Source: CAITWF01 sp038231575
GTDB lineage: Bacteria > Verrucomicrobiota > Verrucomicrobiia > Opitutales > Opitutaceae
Reading direction: 5' to 3'
DNA: 64,000 nt
NCBI GenBank assembly: GCA_038231575.1
Contig: JBBRLB010000012.1
Span: 1-64,000, forward strand
Shown here: positions 33,305-42,432 of the stretch, one piece after another
How the letters are laid out: the number at the start of each line of letters is the position of its first letter
How positions within the stretch are numbered: the first letter of the stretch is position 1
Notes under the pieces: model-generated
Seen by the model: the letters and a program-made list of their open reading frames with translations, nothing else
Told to the model about the DNA's origin: nothing
Databases searched by the model: none
Position numbers and translations under genes: made by a program

Positions 33305-35677
33305 TCACAATTTCGTCGTGAGCGAAAACACCGCGCGGCTCGGCAGCCCGCGCTGCTGGTTGGCGGGAAAATAATCGATGTCGGCCATGTTCATCCAATT
33401 GAGCGTGGCGCTCAGGGGATGATTATCCCATTTCCAGTCGTAGCCCGCCGCCGAGTTCCAAAGAATTTCACCCGGGAGGAAGAGCTTCGGGTTGTTGGTG
33501 CGCTGGGCTTTCTTGCCGGTGTAGTTGAAACCTGCGCCAACCCAGAAGCCTTTCAGGCCGCCGACGTTGAACGTGTAGCGGGTCCAGAGGTTCGCGAGCG
33601 CCTTGACCGACGCTTCGGGATGCGCGCCAATGAAGACTTCCTCGCCGGCCGCGACTTTCTTCACGCGCACGTCGTCCATCGCGCCGCTCAAATAAACCTG
33701 CCAGTTATCCAGCGGCGACCAGGTCAACTCCGCCTCGATGCCATTGCTGCGATCAAGTGTGCCTTGGAGCGAATTCGTCACCGTGGCACCGGTCGCGTTG
33801 AAGGAATTAAACCCGAGAATGCGATCGCGTTGATCGATTTGGAACACCGCCACCGTCGACGAGACGCGGCCGCCGAGGAAATCCGTCTTCACCCCCACTT
33901 CATAACCCTTGGAGGTCGTCGGCTTCGCCGGCCCGATCGGCACGCTCTGGAGGGTGAGCGACGAGGCGTTCAGCACGAAGGACTCGCTGTAGGAGGAGTA
34001 AACCATCAGGTCGCGCGTCGCTTTCCAGCCGAGGCCGAGTTGCGGCGTCGTCTTGTTGCTGGAGACTTTCGCGAGGCTCGAGGCCGGGGCGAAAAAGTTA
34101 TCGGTCGAACCCGTTGCCTTGTTGTAACGCAAACCGACGACCGCGTTCAGCCGATCGTTGAGCACGCTCGCATTCAAGATCGCGTAAGCCGCGGAATTGC
34201 GCCGCACGCCCCGGCTGTTCGAGTTGAAGGGGAGCGACGCCGGATCGAAGTCGGTCGTGTAATCCCACGTCGCGGAGTTCTTCATGTCCCAGACGGGAAA
34301 GAAATTCGCGGTCGCGGCCGAGCGCTGGCGGCTGGTGCCCCGCGACTCGTTATAGTAGGCGCCGAAGAGCGGCTTCAACTTCGCGTCCCCCGGGCCGAAC
34401 TTGCCGGCCACTTCGATCTGCGAGGTCTTGCCGGCGCCAAAATCTTCCTGGATGCGCTTGCGGCGGCCGAGCTGCGCCTGCGGAGCGTTGACCGCGAGCC
34501 CGGGATTATTGAGCAGGTCCTTCGCGAACGCCGTCGCGGCGACGAGATAGTTTGCCGCCGAGATCGGCAGCGTGGCGCCGGAGGGATAATAGCTCGTCGG
34601 CACGGTGATGCTCACGGCGCCGAGGCCGGTGAGCTTCTGCGCCACGCGGCGCTTGTTCCAGTTGAAGTTCGCGCGCGCGCTCCATCCCTCGGTGAGGTTG
34701 AGCGTCAGCTCCGCGTTGATTGATTCGAAGTCCGCGCGGCGATAATCGTTGTTCGCGAGATAATTGAAGGTCCGGGGCAACGGATAGTAGCCCAAGAAAC
34801 CCGGGTCGCTGTTGTCCGGTTTGACGAGCACGCCCGACGCGCTGAGCAAACCGCTCGCCGGCGGCAACGCCACGATCTCGATGTTCGGCTTGATCTGGGC
34901 GGAGGGGGGATTTTCGCGCCGGCTGAACCACTGGTAATCCACCGTGAGCGCCACGCGATCGTTCAGGCGCCAGGTGATCACCGGGGCAAGGACCGTCGTG
35001 CGCTGCGCGCCGGGCTTGACGTATTCAAGGCCGTTTTCCCACGCCCCATTGAAACGGAACAGCAGGCTCTTTCCCGCGATCGGTTGATTTACATCGAGCG
35101 AGGTGCGCCAAAACTCCCGCGAGCCGATTTGCGCATTAAACACCGTGGCGGATTTGGTGCCCGGCCGCTTCGTGATGTAATTGACCGTGCCGCCCGGCGC
35201 GACCTGGCCGTAAAGCACCGAGGACGGTCCCTTCACGACCTCGACGCGCTCGACGCTCACCGTGTCGACGTAAGCCTCGCCCACAAATCCGTTATGCTGC
35301 GGCGCCTGATCGAAACCGCGGATCGTGTAGACGGAATTGCCCGCGTTGAACTCGCGGCCGGAGCTCGTGACGCTGGGCGCGTATTGCACCACGTCCCACA
35401 GATCGCGGGCACCGATGTCGGCAATAAACTGCGACGTAAAAGCACTGATCGCGAACGGCAGGTCCTTGATCGGCGTGTCGATGCGCGTGGCGGAAACGGA
35501 ATTGCCGGCGCGGTAGCCCTTGTCGGCGCTGGTCGTGACTTGAAACTCGGAGAGCTTCAAAATTTCGTCGCCCGCCGGCGCGGCCGGCGAGACGGGTTGG
35601 GCCCGCGCCGCCGCGGCGGCGAGCAGGACGCCGGTAACCGCGGCGCGCGAGACGCCGTGAGACAGGAATGATTTCAT
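33305..35677 (-). CDS. TonB-dependent outer-membrane receptor
   Basis: 790 aa. Signal peptide to about residue 27 (TGVLLAAAAARAQ), a TonB-box-like stretch near EILKLSEFQVTTS, plug domain ~55-170 (RIDTPIKDLPFAISAFTSQF, VYTIRGFDQAP, VERVEVVKGPSSVLYGQVAP then GGTVNYITKRP), then the barrel. The plug is of the FhuA/FecA ferric-siderophore type, but Opitutaceae use such receptors for other ligands too. Unlike the 5421 receptor it has no carboxypeptidase-like domain. Its C-terminus SRAVFSLTTKL ends in Leu rather than Phe. TGATAATTATTA lies 48 bp upstream, shared with the SSS symporter, so co-regulation with the catabolic block is possible. Confidence 0.92.
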   Translation of the reverse strand: MKSFLSHGVSRAAVTGVLLAAAAARAQPVSPAAPAGDEILKLSEFQVTTSADKGYRAGNSVSATRIDTPIKDLPFAISAFTSQFIADIGARDLWDVVQYAPSVTSSGREFNAGNSVYTIRGFDQAPQHNGFVGEAYVDTVSVERVEVVKGPSSVLYGQVAPGGTVNYITKRPGTKSATVFNAQIGSREFWRTSLDVNQPIAGKSLLFRFNGAWENGLEYVKPGAQRTTVLAPVITWRLNDRVALTVDYQWFSRRENPPSAQIKPNIEIVALPPASGLLSASGVLVKPDNSDPGFLGYYPLPRTFNYLANNDYRRADFESINAELTLNLTEGWSARANFNWNKRRVAQKLTGLGAVSITVPTSYYPSGATLPISAANYLVAATAFAKDLLNNPGLAVNAPQAQLGRRKRIQEDFGAGKTSQIEVAGKFGPGDAKLKPLFGAYYNESRGTSRQRSAATANFFPVWDMKNSATWDYTTDFDPASLPFNSNSRGVRRNSAAYAILNASVLNDRLNAVVGLRYNKATGSTDNFFAPASSLAKVSSNKTTPQLGLGWKATRDLMVYSSYSESFVLNASSLTLQSVPIGPAKPTTSKGYEVGVKTDFLGGRVSSTVAVFQIDQRDRILGFNSFNATGATVTNSLQGTLDRSNGIEAELTWSPLDNWQVYLSGAMDDVRVKKVAAGEEVFIGAHPEASVKALANLWTRYTFNVGGLKGFWVGAGFNYTGKKAQRTNNPKLFLPGEILWNSAAGYDWKWDNHPLSATLNWMNMADIDYFPANQQRGLPSRAVFSLTTKL

Positions 35678-35725
35678 CAGGGTGCAGGGGTTGGCCAGCA
35701 GGCGCCGGCCGGGTGAACAGTCATT

Positions 35726-35737
35726 TGATAATTATTA
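35726..35737. promoter_or_regulatory. Near-palindrome TGATAATTATTA before the second TonB receptor gene
   Basis: Identical to the 12-mer before the SSS symporter (16836-16847) and set in an A/T-rich island (35722-35740) in the 110-bp gap between the receptor start and the xseA stop. A candidate operator of the LacI-family regulator encoded 19 kb away. Confidence 0.5.
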
Positions 35738-35787
35738 ATAGCCAGTCCCTGCCAAGCCAAATCTGCGAGGCGCCGATTCGCCCGGAG

Positions 35788-37116
35788 CTATTCCGCCCGC
35801 ACCGGCACGATGCCGTCCGCAAACTCCGCCGCGAGGCGCTGGCCGGGCTTCACCCGGGCCCGTCGCATCACCGGCTGGCCGGCTTCATCCCGCACGATCG
35901 CAAAGCCGCGATTGAGCACCGACGCCGGACTCGCCGACTGCAATCGCTTCCAGAGTGAAAGCAGCCGATGCGATTCGAGCTGCACGCGCGTCTCGGGCGA
36001 GACCCGGGCGAGCGCGGCGCGCGCATCCGCCAACTGCTGCCGGCGCGACTGCACGCTCGCGCGCCACGCGGCGCCGAGCCGGTTGGTCAAGTCATCGAGC
36101 TGCAGAAACCCCTGCTCAATCCGCGCCGCCGGCGAAAGCAGTCGCAGCCGCGACCGCGCGTGGTCGAGCCGCTCCGTCGCGCGCGCATGGGCCGATTCGA
36201 GCACCAAGCCGAGAGTCTCACCGGCGTGGAGCACCCGCTCGGCGTTTGCCACGAACTGGCTCGAAATTAATTCGGCCGCCGCGCTCGGCGTCTCCGCCCG
36301 CACGTCCGCCGCGAAATCGCTCAGCGTAAAATCAATCTCGTGCCCCACCGCCGAGATGATCGGGATCGCACTCGCGGCGATCGCGCGCACGAGCAGCTCT
36401 TCGTTGAACGCCCACAGGTCCTCGATGTTCCCGCCCCCACGCCCGATCACCAGCAGGTCGAAAATTCCCAGCTCCTTCGCGATCGCGAGCATCGCGACCA
36501 TTTCGGCCGCGGCGCCCTCGCCTTGCACCTTCGCGGGCAGCACGACGACGCGGCCGCGCCAGCCGCGGCGTTTCAAGATGCGCACGAAGTCCTGCACCGC
36601 CGCACCCGTCGGCGACGTAATGAAACCGATCGTCCCCGGCATCGCCGGCATCGCGCGCTTGCGCGCCGAATCGAAAATTCCCTCCGCCGCGAGCCGCGCT
36701 TTCAGCGCCTCGAACTGGCGCTGCAGCTTCCCCACGCCGTCCTCGATCACGACGCGCACGATCAGTTGATACTGCCCGCGCGCCTCGTAGACGCTCACCT
36801 CGCCGTAAACGACCACCTGCTGGCCGTCACGCAGCTTCACCGTTTGCCGCGTCGCGTCGCCCCGGAAGAGCACCGCGCTCAACTGCGCGCCGGCATCCTT
36901 CAACGAAAAATAAACGTGTCCGCTCGCCTGCGCGCGCAGGTTCGATACTTCGCCGCGCACCCAGCCGGGGCGAAGGCCGCTCTCGAGCAGCATTTTCACG
37001 CGCCGCGTAAATTCGCTCACACTCTCGACGCGCGTGCTGGCCGCGTCGGAGGCGACCGGCGCAGACGGGCCGTCAACACTCGCGCCACCGAAATCGAGTT
37101 CGCCGTCAGCTTTCAC
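35788..37116 (-). CDS. xseA: Exodeoxyribonuclease VII large subunit
   Basis: 442 aa, normal length. N-terminal OB-fold (~33-130: SVSEFTRRVKMLLESGLRPG then WVRGEVSNLR, GHVYFSLKD). The catalytic domain has IGFITSPTGAAVQDFVRILK then RRGW, VIGRGGGNIEDLWAFN and PIISAVGHEIDFTLSDFAAD then VRAETPSAAAELI, followed by the coiled-coil C-terminal part. With XseB it degrades single-stranded DNA into oligonucleotides during mismatch repair and recombination. No xseB is visible beside it. Its start overlaps by 11 bp the end of the VTT-domain membrane-protein gene upstream, so the two are probably co-transcribed. Confidence 0.95.
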   Translation of the reverse strand: MKADGELDFGGASVDGPSAPVASDAASTRVESVSEFTRRVKMLLESGLRPGWVRGEVSNLRAQASGHVYFSLKDAGAQLSAVLFRGDATRQTVKLRDGQQVVVYGEVSVYEARGQYQLIVRVVIEDGVGKLQRQFEALKARLAAEGIFDSARKRAMPAMPGTIGFITSPTGAAVQDFVRILKRRGWRGRVVVLPAKVQGEGAAAEMVAMLAIAKELGIFDLLVIGRGGGNIEDLWAFNEELLVRAIAASAIPIISAVGHEIDFTLSDFAADVRAETPSAAAELISSQFVANAERVLHAGETLGLVLESAHARATERLDHARSRLRLLSPAARIEQGFLQLDDLTNRLGAAWRASVQSRRQQLADARAALARVSPETRVQLESHRLLSLWKRLQSASPASVLNRGFAIVRDEAGQPVMRRARVKPGQRLAAEFADGIVPVRAE

Positions 37117-37783
37117 GTTTCGCGATTTTCTGGCGCAGCCATTGCACCACCCCGACCACCATGACGATCACGGCGAGCCCCGCGGCTGCGAGCGTGAAGT
37201 TGCCATTCAGGATTCCCTGTCCGAGCACGATGGCACCCACGCCCCACGCCGCCTGCACCGGCCACGAGATCAGCATGTAGAGTCCGAAAGGCACCTCCGC
37301 GATCGCGAGCAGGTAGCCTTGCAGCGCATAGGGCGGTCCCGGCGTGAGGCGCACCACCAGCGTCACGGTCAGCGCGTTTTCCGCGGTCACGCGCGGCACG
37401 TTGTAACCATAGCGCGCGAGCAGCCGGGTGAGAAAGGGCTTCAACGCGTAGCGCGCAAGCCAGTAGGTCAGCGCCAGATTCAACGCCAGCACGGTCAGCG
37501 CGATGGCGATCACCGGGCCCAAGCCCAAGCGCGGCGCGAACGCTTCGCCCGCCGGAATCGTGAAGAACGTCATCGGCATGCCGATCGCCGGCAAGAGGAG
37601 CATCGCGCCAAAAAACACCGTCGGTCCCAGTTCCCGCACGAATGCAAACGCCCGTTCCTTCAACGCGCCCAAATCCACGCCGCGCAACACCAGCACCGCG
37701 CCCACCAGCACGACGACCGCCACCACGACGAGTTTCGCGATCGGCAGTTTCTTTTTTTCCAACGGAGCTTCGGGCGACACCAT
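37106..37783 (-). CDS. TVP38/TMEM64 (VTT-domain) membrane protein
   Basis: 225 aa from ATG 37783 (MVSPEAPLEKKKLPIAKLVV). The reading frame extends much further upstream, but that part is antisense to the O-antigen-ligase gene and lacks conservation. About five or six helices. The VTT signature is present: LLLPAIGMPMTFFTIPAGEA then FAPRLG, NLALTYWLARY, VRLTPGPPYALQGYLLAI. DedA/VTT proteins are linked to lipid flipping (undecaprenyl-phosphate recycling for DedA types) and membrane homeostasis; the specific role here is unknown. It is the first gene of a two-gene unit with xseA and is divergent from the polysaccharide cluster. Confidence 0.85.
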   Translation of the reverse strand: MVSPEAPLEKKKLPIAKLVVVAVVVLVGAVLVLRGVDLGALKERAFAFVRELGPTVFFGAMLLLPAIGMPMTFFTIPAGEAFAPRLGLGPVIAIALTVLALNLALTYWLARYALKPFLTRLLARYGYNVPRVTAENALTVTLVVRLTPGPPYALQGYLLAIAEVPFGLYMLISWPVQAAWGVGAIVLGQGILNGNFTLAAAGLAVIVMVVGVVQWLRQKIAKRES

Positions 37784-37915
37784 GGGCCGAGCCTGCCCGC
37801 CTCCGCGCGCCACCGTCAAGAACTCGCCAAAATGCCGCGCCACTCGCGCACCGGCCTTCGCGCCACCGCCGCCGAGCTTGCCCGCTCCGCGGGCCGACGC
37901 TCTCATCGCGCCTTC

Positions 37916-39988
37916 ATGACGTGCCCCGCTGACTCCGCCGCTGCGACTGCCGGACGCACTCCGTTGCCGCCGGACGCGACCCGGCCAAAGCGGCTTGTCG
38001 CCGCGCTCGCGATGATCGGCGTGGCGGCGCTCGCGACGATCACGCTGGCAACTCCGGGCGCCACGCGGATGTTCGCGTGGCCGTGGACGCTGGTCTACGC
38101 CGCGGCCCTCGTCGCGCCGGTGCTGGTGCTTATCGCCCGCGGGTTCGACACCCGGCAGCCGCTCGCGCTGCCAGCCCCCGCCTGGACCAACGCCGCCGCG
38201 GCGGGCGCGGCCATCATCGTGATTTCCGCGCTCGTGAGCCCGCATCGCGGCCCGAGCCTGCTCGCCAGCGCGCCGCTGCTCGCGGGCCTCGCGTTTTTTT
38301 TCGTGGCCTTCGACTGGCTGCGCGCGGACGAGACGCACGCCGCGTTGCTCGGACGTGGACTCGGGATTTTTTTCTCCGTCGTCGCCCTCGCCAGCTTCGC
38401 GCTCTGGGCCAGCGATCTGCCGGGGCGTGCGGCCGCTGAAATTTTTTCCGCGCGCAACCCCTACCCACTCGGCCACTCCAATTACACCGCCGGCCTCGCG
38501 CTGCTCGCGCTGCCGTGGTTCGCCCTCCTCGGCCTGCGCTCACCGCGACCCGCGAGCTACGCCTGGGCGGGCGGCATCGCCCTCGCGCTCGCCATGTTGC
38601 TCACGAGCGGCAGCCGCGGCGGACTCCTCGGCCTCGCGGTCCTCGCCCTCGGCGCGCTCGTCGTCGCGCCCCTCGATCGGCCGCGCAAACTTTATCTCGG
38701 CGTCGGTCTCGCCTTGATCGGGCTCGCGCTCGCGCTCGCGAATCCGCGCACGCGCGCGATGTTTCAGCCGGCCTCGCCGACCGCCGAGCTCAACGTCAGC
38801 AATCTCCAGCGTTCCGCAATGCTCACCGCCGGCCTGCGCATGGGCGCCGACCGGCCCGTCCTCGGCTGGGGACCGGGCACGACGCCGCTCGTTTATCCGC
38901 GTTACCGCGGGGGACTCGAGGGCGGCGTGGAAAACGTGCTTCAACTCCACAGTCTGCCCGCGCAACTTTGGGCCGAGCTCGGCGCGCTTGGTGTCGTCTG
39001 CGCGGTGTGGTTTGTCGTCCTCGTCGCGCGCAACGCCCGCCGCGAACCCACCGCCGCCCTCGCCCTGATCGGTTACGCCGTGCTCGCGCTTACCGACTGG
39101 CAGCTCGATGTGCCCGTGTTTTCCTTCGCCATCGCCGCTTGCGCCGCACTGCTCGCGGCCCCGTCCTCATTTCCTCCGCGCGCCGGACCTTCGCGCGTCG
39201 CCGGTTTCGCTGCGATCGTTGCCTTCGGACTCGTCGCCCTCGTCGGCCGCCGCGATTCCACGCCGGAGATGAACACCCGCGCGCTCGCTCTCGCCCACGA
39301 TGCGGCGACCGCCGATCAGGCTGCGAAGCTTCTGCGTGAATCGCTCGCGCTGAATCCCGCTCAAGAAATCGCGCACTTCAATCTCGGCTGGCTCCTCGTC
39401 GTCCGCGATCCCGCCGCGGCTGAGAAACACTTCCTCGCCGCCGCGCGACTCGTGCCCGACAAGGGCGGCGTTTACCTCGGCCTCGGCCTGGCACGGCTCA
39501 ACCAAAACCATCCCGCCGATGCCGCCCGCGCCTTCGCGCTCGAATGCCTCAACGATCCCCCGTTCCTAAGATCGCCGTGGTGGCGCGAACCGCCCATCGC
39601 TGCGCAGCGCGGAGCGGCGCGCGCAGAATTCTCTGCCCTCATCGCGCAGGCGCAGACTGTCGTGCCCCTCGGTTCGTGGACGGCCGCACAACTCGCTCGC
39701 GTCGCCGAAGCTGCGCCAACGCTTGGTGAAGTGCCAGCCGGTCCCGAGCGCTCGTTCTTCCGCGAACGCACCGGCTACCCGGTCCTCATGCGCAACCTCG
39801 ATCTGCCCACGCCCGTCGATCTTTATCCGGTGCGCGAAATCGCGCCCGATCCGTCCGTCGTGCAGTTCAGTGCGGTGACCGCGCCGTTCCTCCCCGCGAA
39901 AGGCTGGCTCCCGTCGCCGTTGCTGCTTCAGCTCCTCGACGCCCCTGTCTCCGGCCCTCGGAAATCGCCCCTCGGAAATCGCCCATAA
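37916..39988 (+). CDS. O-antigen ligase/polymerase-like membrane protein with TPRs
   Basis: 690 aa from ATG 37916. About 11-12 membrane helices in residues 20-420. The Wzy_C/O-antigen ligase core is visible as NPYPLGHSNYTAGLALLALP and LTSGSRGGLLGLAVLAL. The large periplasmic loop holds LGWGPGTTPLVYPRYRGGLE and NVLQLHSLPAQLWAELG, with the His near the end of the loop typical of these enzymes. Residues ~440-540 carry TPR-like helices (AKLLRESLALNPAQEIAHFN, PDKGGVYLGLGLARLNQNHP). It would polymerise or transfer lipid-linked glycans at the periplasmic face. It opens the polysaccharide cluster, 6 bp before the WcaJ-type gene. Confidence 0.82.
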   Translation: MTCPADSAAATAGRTPLPPDATRPKRLVAALAMIGVAALATITLATPGATRMFAWPWTLVYAAALVAPVLVLIARGFDTRQPLALPAPAWTNAAAAGAAIIVISALVSPHRGPSLLASAPLLAGLAFFFVAFDWLRADETHAALLGRGLGIFFSVVALASFALWASDLPGRAAAEIFSARNPYPLGHSNYTAGLALLALPWFALLGLRSPRPASYAWAGGIALALAMLLTSGSRGGLLGLAVLALGALVVAPLDRPRKLYLGVGLALIGLALALANPRTRAMFQPASPTAELNVSNLQRSAMLTAGLRMGADRPVLGWGPGTTPLVYPRYRGGLEGGVENVLQLHSLPAQLWAELGALGVVCAVWFVVLVARNARREPTAALALIGYAVLALTDWQLDVPVFSFAIAACAALLAAPSSFPPRAGPSRVAGFAAIVAFGLVALVGRRDSTPEMNTRALALAHDAATADQAAKLLRESLALNPAQEIAHFNLGWLLVVRDPAAAEKHFLAAARLVPDKGGVYLGLGLARLNQNHPADAARAFALECLNDPPFLRSPWWREPPIAAQRGAARAEFSALIAQAQTVVPLGSWTAAQLARVAEAAPTLGEVPAGPERSFFRERTGYPVLMRNLDLPTPVDLYPVREIAPDPSVVQFSAVTAPFLPAKGWLPSPLLLQLLDAPVSGPRKSPLGNRP

Positions 39989-39994
39989 TCGCCC

Positions 39995-41482
39995 GTGTCC
40001 CGCGCCACCTCCCATTCGCTCCGTGAAACCGCCGTGCCGCTCGTGCTCCTCGGGGGTGACACGCTCCTCACATTCGCCGGCCTCGCGCTCGGGTGGTGGA
40101 TCCGTTACGCGTCGCCGCTCGCGCCCGCCAGCGGTAGCGGAATTTTTATTCCCGTCCCCGACGCGACGTTCGCGCGCTACCTGCCACTGCTGCTCGTCGG
40201 CGTCGCGCTGCTCGTCGGCGCGTTCGCGCAATTCGGCCTCTACGACACACGCCTGCTGCTCCGCCGCTACCAATCCCTCAACGCGATCCTGAAGGGCGCG
40301 GCGTTCTGGCTCGTCGCCTATCTCGGGGTGTCGCTCGTCCTCCGTTTCGATCCGCCGATTTCGCGACTTTTTGTGGTCATCGCCTTCGTCTGCGTCGTGG
40401 TGCTGCTCTACGCGTGGCGCACGCTCGCCTACGCCGTGATTGTGCAGAGCGCGCTGCTGAGCATGCTCCGCCGCCGCGTTGTCCTCCTCGGCTGGAACGA
40501 CGACGCCCGCGCCCTCGCCGCCGAAATCGCGCGCGATCCGGCGCACCCCTTCGCGCTCGCCGGCGTGGTCACACTCGCCCGCGACACCGCGGTGCCTTTC
40601 ACCTCCCCTGAAAGGTCTCATCCCTTGGATGACCCTTCACCCTTCACGCCGCCGGTGCTCGGTCCGCTCGCCGAGCTCGACGCGATTCTCGCCCGCGAAA
40701 CCCCCGACGTCCTCGTCATCACGCGCCTCGATTTGCCGCGCGCGGAGATCGAGCGCGTCGTCGAGACCTGCGAGCGCGCCTACGTCGAATGGAAGATCGT
40801 CCCCGGTTCGTTCGACATTTTCCTCAGCGGCCTGCGCCTCCAAACGATCGGCCGCGTGCCGCTGCTCGGCGTCGAGGAACTGGCGATCAACCGGCTCTTC
40901 CAACGCACGCTCAAACGCTCGCTCGATGTCGTGGGCGCGCTGATCGGACTCGTCGCGTCCGCGCCCGTCGTGCTCGTGCTCGCGGCGCTCATCAAGCGCG
41001 AGTCGCCGGACGGACCGGTGTTCTTCCGCCAACCGCGCATCGGCACCGGCCACCGGCCATTCATCCTGTGGAAACTTCGCAGCATGACGCCCAACGCCGC
41101 CGCGACCGACGCAGCCCAGCAAAGCACCGCGCGCGATGATCCGCGGCTGCTCCGCCTCGGTGGATTTCTGCGCCGCTGGAATCTCGACGAGTTTCCACAA
41201 TTTTGGAACGTCCTCCGCGGCGACATGAGCCTCGTCGGTCCGCGCCCCGAACGTCCCTTTCACGTCGCGCAACTCGCCGACTCCATTCCGCACTATCTGC
41301 CGCGCCATCTGGTAAAGCCCGGCATGACCGGCTGGGCGCAGGTCAACGGCCTGCGCGGCGACAGCGATCTCGCCGCCCGCGTGCAGCACGACATCTATTA
41401 CATCGAGAACTGGAGTGTCTGGCTCGACGTGCAGATTCTCCTGCTGACGTTCATCCGCTGGCGCGACGACAACGCGTATTAG
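39995..41482 (+). CDS. Polyprenyl-phosphate sugar-1-phosphate transferase (WcaJ/ExoY type)
   Basis: 495 aa from GTG 39995. Four or five N-terminal membrane helices, a Rossmann-like middle domain (~155-290, VVLLGWNDDARALAAEIARD), then the bacterial sugar-transferase domain (~300-495): KRSLDVVGALIGLVASAPVV, PVFFRQPRIGTGHRPFILWK then LRSM, LDEFPQFWNVLRGDMSLVGP then RPERP, KPGMTGWAQVNGLRGD. It starts repeat-unit synthesis by joining a sugar-1-phosphate to undecaprenyl phosphate. A proline-rich insert (SPERSHPLDDPSPFTPP) sits in the cytoplasmic loop of the middle domain. The next gene is on the opposite strand. Confidence 0.92.
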   Translation: MSRATSHSLRETAVPLVLLGGDTLLTFAGLALGWWIRYASPLAPASGSGIFIPVPDATFARYLPLLLVGVALLVGAFAQFGLYDTRLLLRRYQSLNAILKGAAFWLVAYLGVSLVLRFDPPISRLFVVIAFVCVVVLLYAWRTLAYAVIVQSALLSMLRRRVVLLGWNDDARALAAEIARDPAHPFALAGVVTLARDTAVPFTSPERSHPLDDPSPFTPPVLGPLAELDAILARETPDVLVITRLDLPRAEIERVVETCERAYVEWKIVPGSFDIFLSGLRLQTIGRVPLLGVEELAINRLFQRTLKRSLDVVGALIGLVASAPVVLVLAALIKRESPDGPVFFRQPRIGTGHRPFILWKLRSMTPNAAATDAAQQSTARDDPRLLRLGGFLRRWNLDEFPQFWNVLRGDMSLVGPRPERPFHVAQLADSIPHYLPRHLVKPGMTGWAQVNGLRGDSDLAARVQHDIYYIENWSVWLDVQILLLTFIRWRDDNAY

Positions 41483-41492
41483 GCGTTGCGTC

Positions 41493-42398
41493 CTACACGG
41501 GCCGCACGCGCCGGTGCCCGCGCAGTTTCGCGCGCAGGAGCGCGACCCATTTCCAAGCGGCAAACGCGACCGCATATTTCCCGCGGTCGAAGCCGGAATG
41601 CGCGAAATGCTTCAGGTAAACCTCGCGGTTCGCATCGAAGATCGCGCGTGACATCGCGTCGAAATCCTTCGCCACGCTCACGCCCTTCAGGTGGGTGATG
41701 CGCACGCTGCCGTCGTAAATAATCTTCCACCCCGCGCGCGCGACCCGGATGCACAAATCCAGATCGTCGCCATACATGAAAAAATTTTCGTCGAACACTG
41801 CGCCATCGACCGCGACCGACGTGAGCACGCGGCGCGGCGCGAGCATGAACGCGCCGTTGATCGCGCCCACCTTGTAGGTGCCGTCGGCCGGCAGATGCGT
41901 GAGGTTGTAGCCGGAGACCAGCGCCGCGTTCGGAAACGCCCCGGCGAGCCCGCTCGCCCGGCAGAAGCCGTCCCACAAGGTCGGAATGCTTCGCCGGCAC
42001 GCGAGATCCATCGCACCGTCGGCGAGTTCGAGCCGCGGCGAGATGAGCCCGATGCGCCGATCCACGTGCAACCGGGCGAGGCAGTGGGCCAGCGCCGGCG
42101 CATTGCACACCGTGTCGGGATTCAAAAATAAGATGAACTCGCCGTGCGCCCGCGCGTAGCCGCGGTTGTTCGCGCGACCGAAGCCGAGATTCTTTTCGGC
42201 CGGCACATAATCGACCCAGCCAAACTCGCGTCGCACCCGTTCGCCCGCCCCGTCGGTCGGCGAGTTGTCGACCACGATCACTTCCACCGCGCGATCTTCG
42301 ATCATCCGCGGCAGCGAGGTCAGGCAGGCACCGATCTCCTCGCGCGACTTGTAGGCGACGATGATGATCGAGAGCAGCGGCAACTCCGGCGTGGACAC
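41493..42398 (-). CDS. Glycosyltransferase family 2 (rhamnosyltransferase-like)
   Basis: 301 aa from GTG 42398, chosen because the GT2 fold begins immediately after (LPLLSIIIVAYKSREEIGAC). The frame continues upstream over the divergent gene, where it is a shadow. Motifs: IVVDNSPTDGAGERV, EKNLGFGRANNRGYARAHGE, the metal site FLNPDTV, and the acceptor-side segment FFMYGDDLDLCIRVARAGWK. The pattern matches WbbL-like transferases that add deoxyhexoses to lipid-linked glycans. No membrane helices. It faces the next GT2 gene head to head, with only 34 bp between starts. Confidence 0.88.
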   Translation of the reverse strand: MSTPELPLLSIIIVAYKSREEIGACLTSLPRMIEDRAVEVIVVDNSPTDGAGERVRREFGWVDYVPAEKNLGFGRANNRGYARAHGEFILFLNPDTVCNAPALAHCLARLHVDRRIGLISPRLELADGAMDLACRRSIPTLWDGFCRASGLAGAFPNAALVSGYNLTHLPADGTYKVGAINGAFMLAPRRVLTSVAVDGAVFDENFFMYGDDLDLCIRVARAGWKIIYDGSVRITHLKGVSVAKDFDAMSRAIFDANREVYLKHFAHSGFDRGKYAVAFAAWKWVALLRAKLRGHRRVRPV

Positions 42399-42432
42399 GC
42401 GCCGACGCTGCGCGATGCTCGCGGCAAACGCA

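Noticed and set aside
37784..38476. N-terminal extension of the VTT-domain protein
   Set aside because: It runs antisense into the O-antigen-ligase gene, is low-complexity and precedes the conserved N-terminus.
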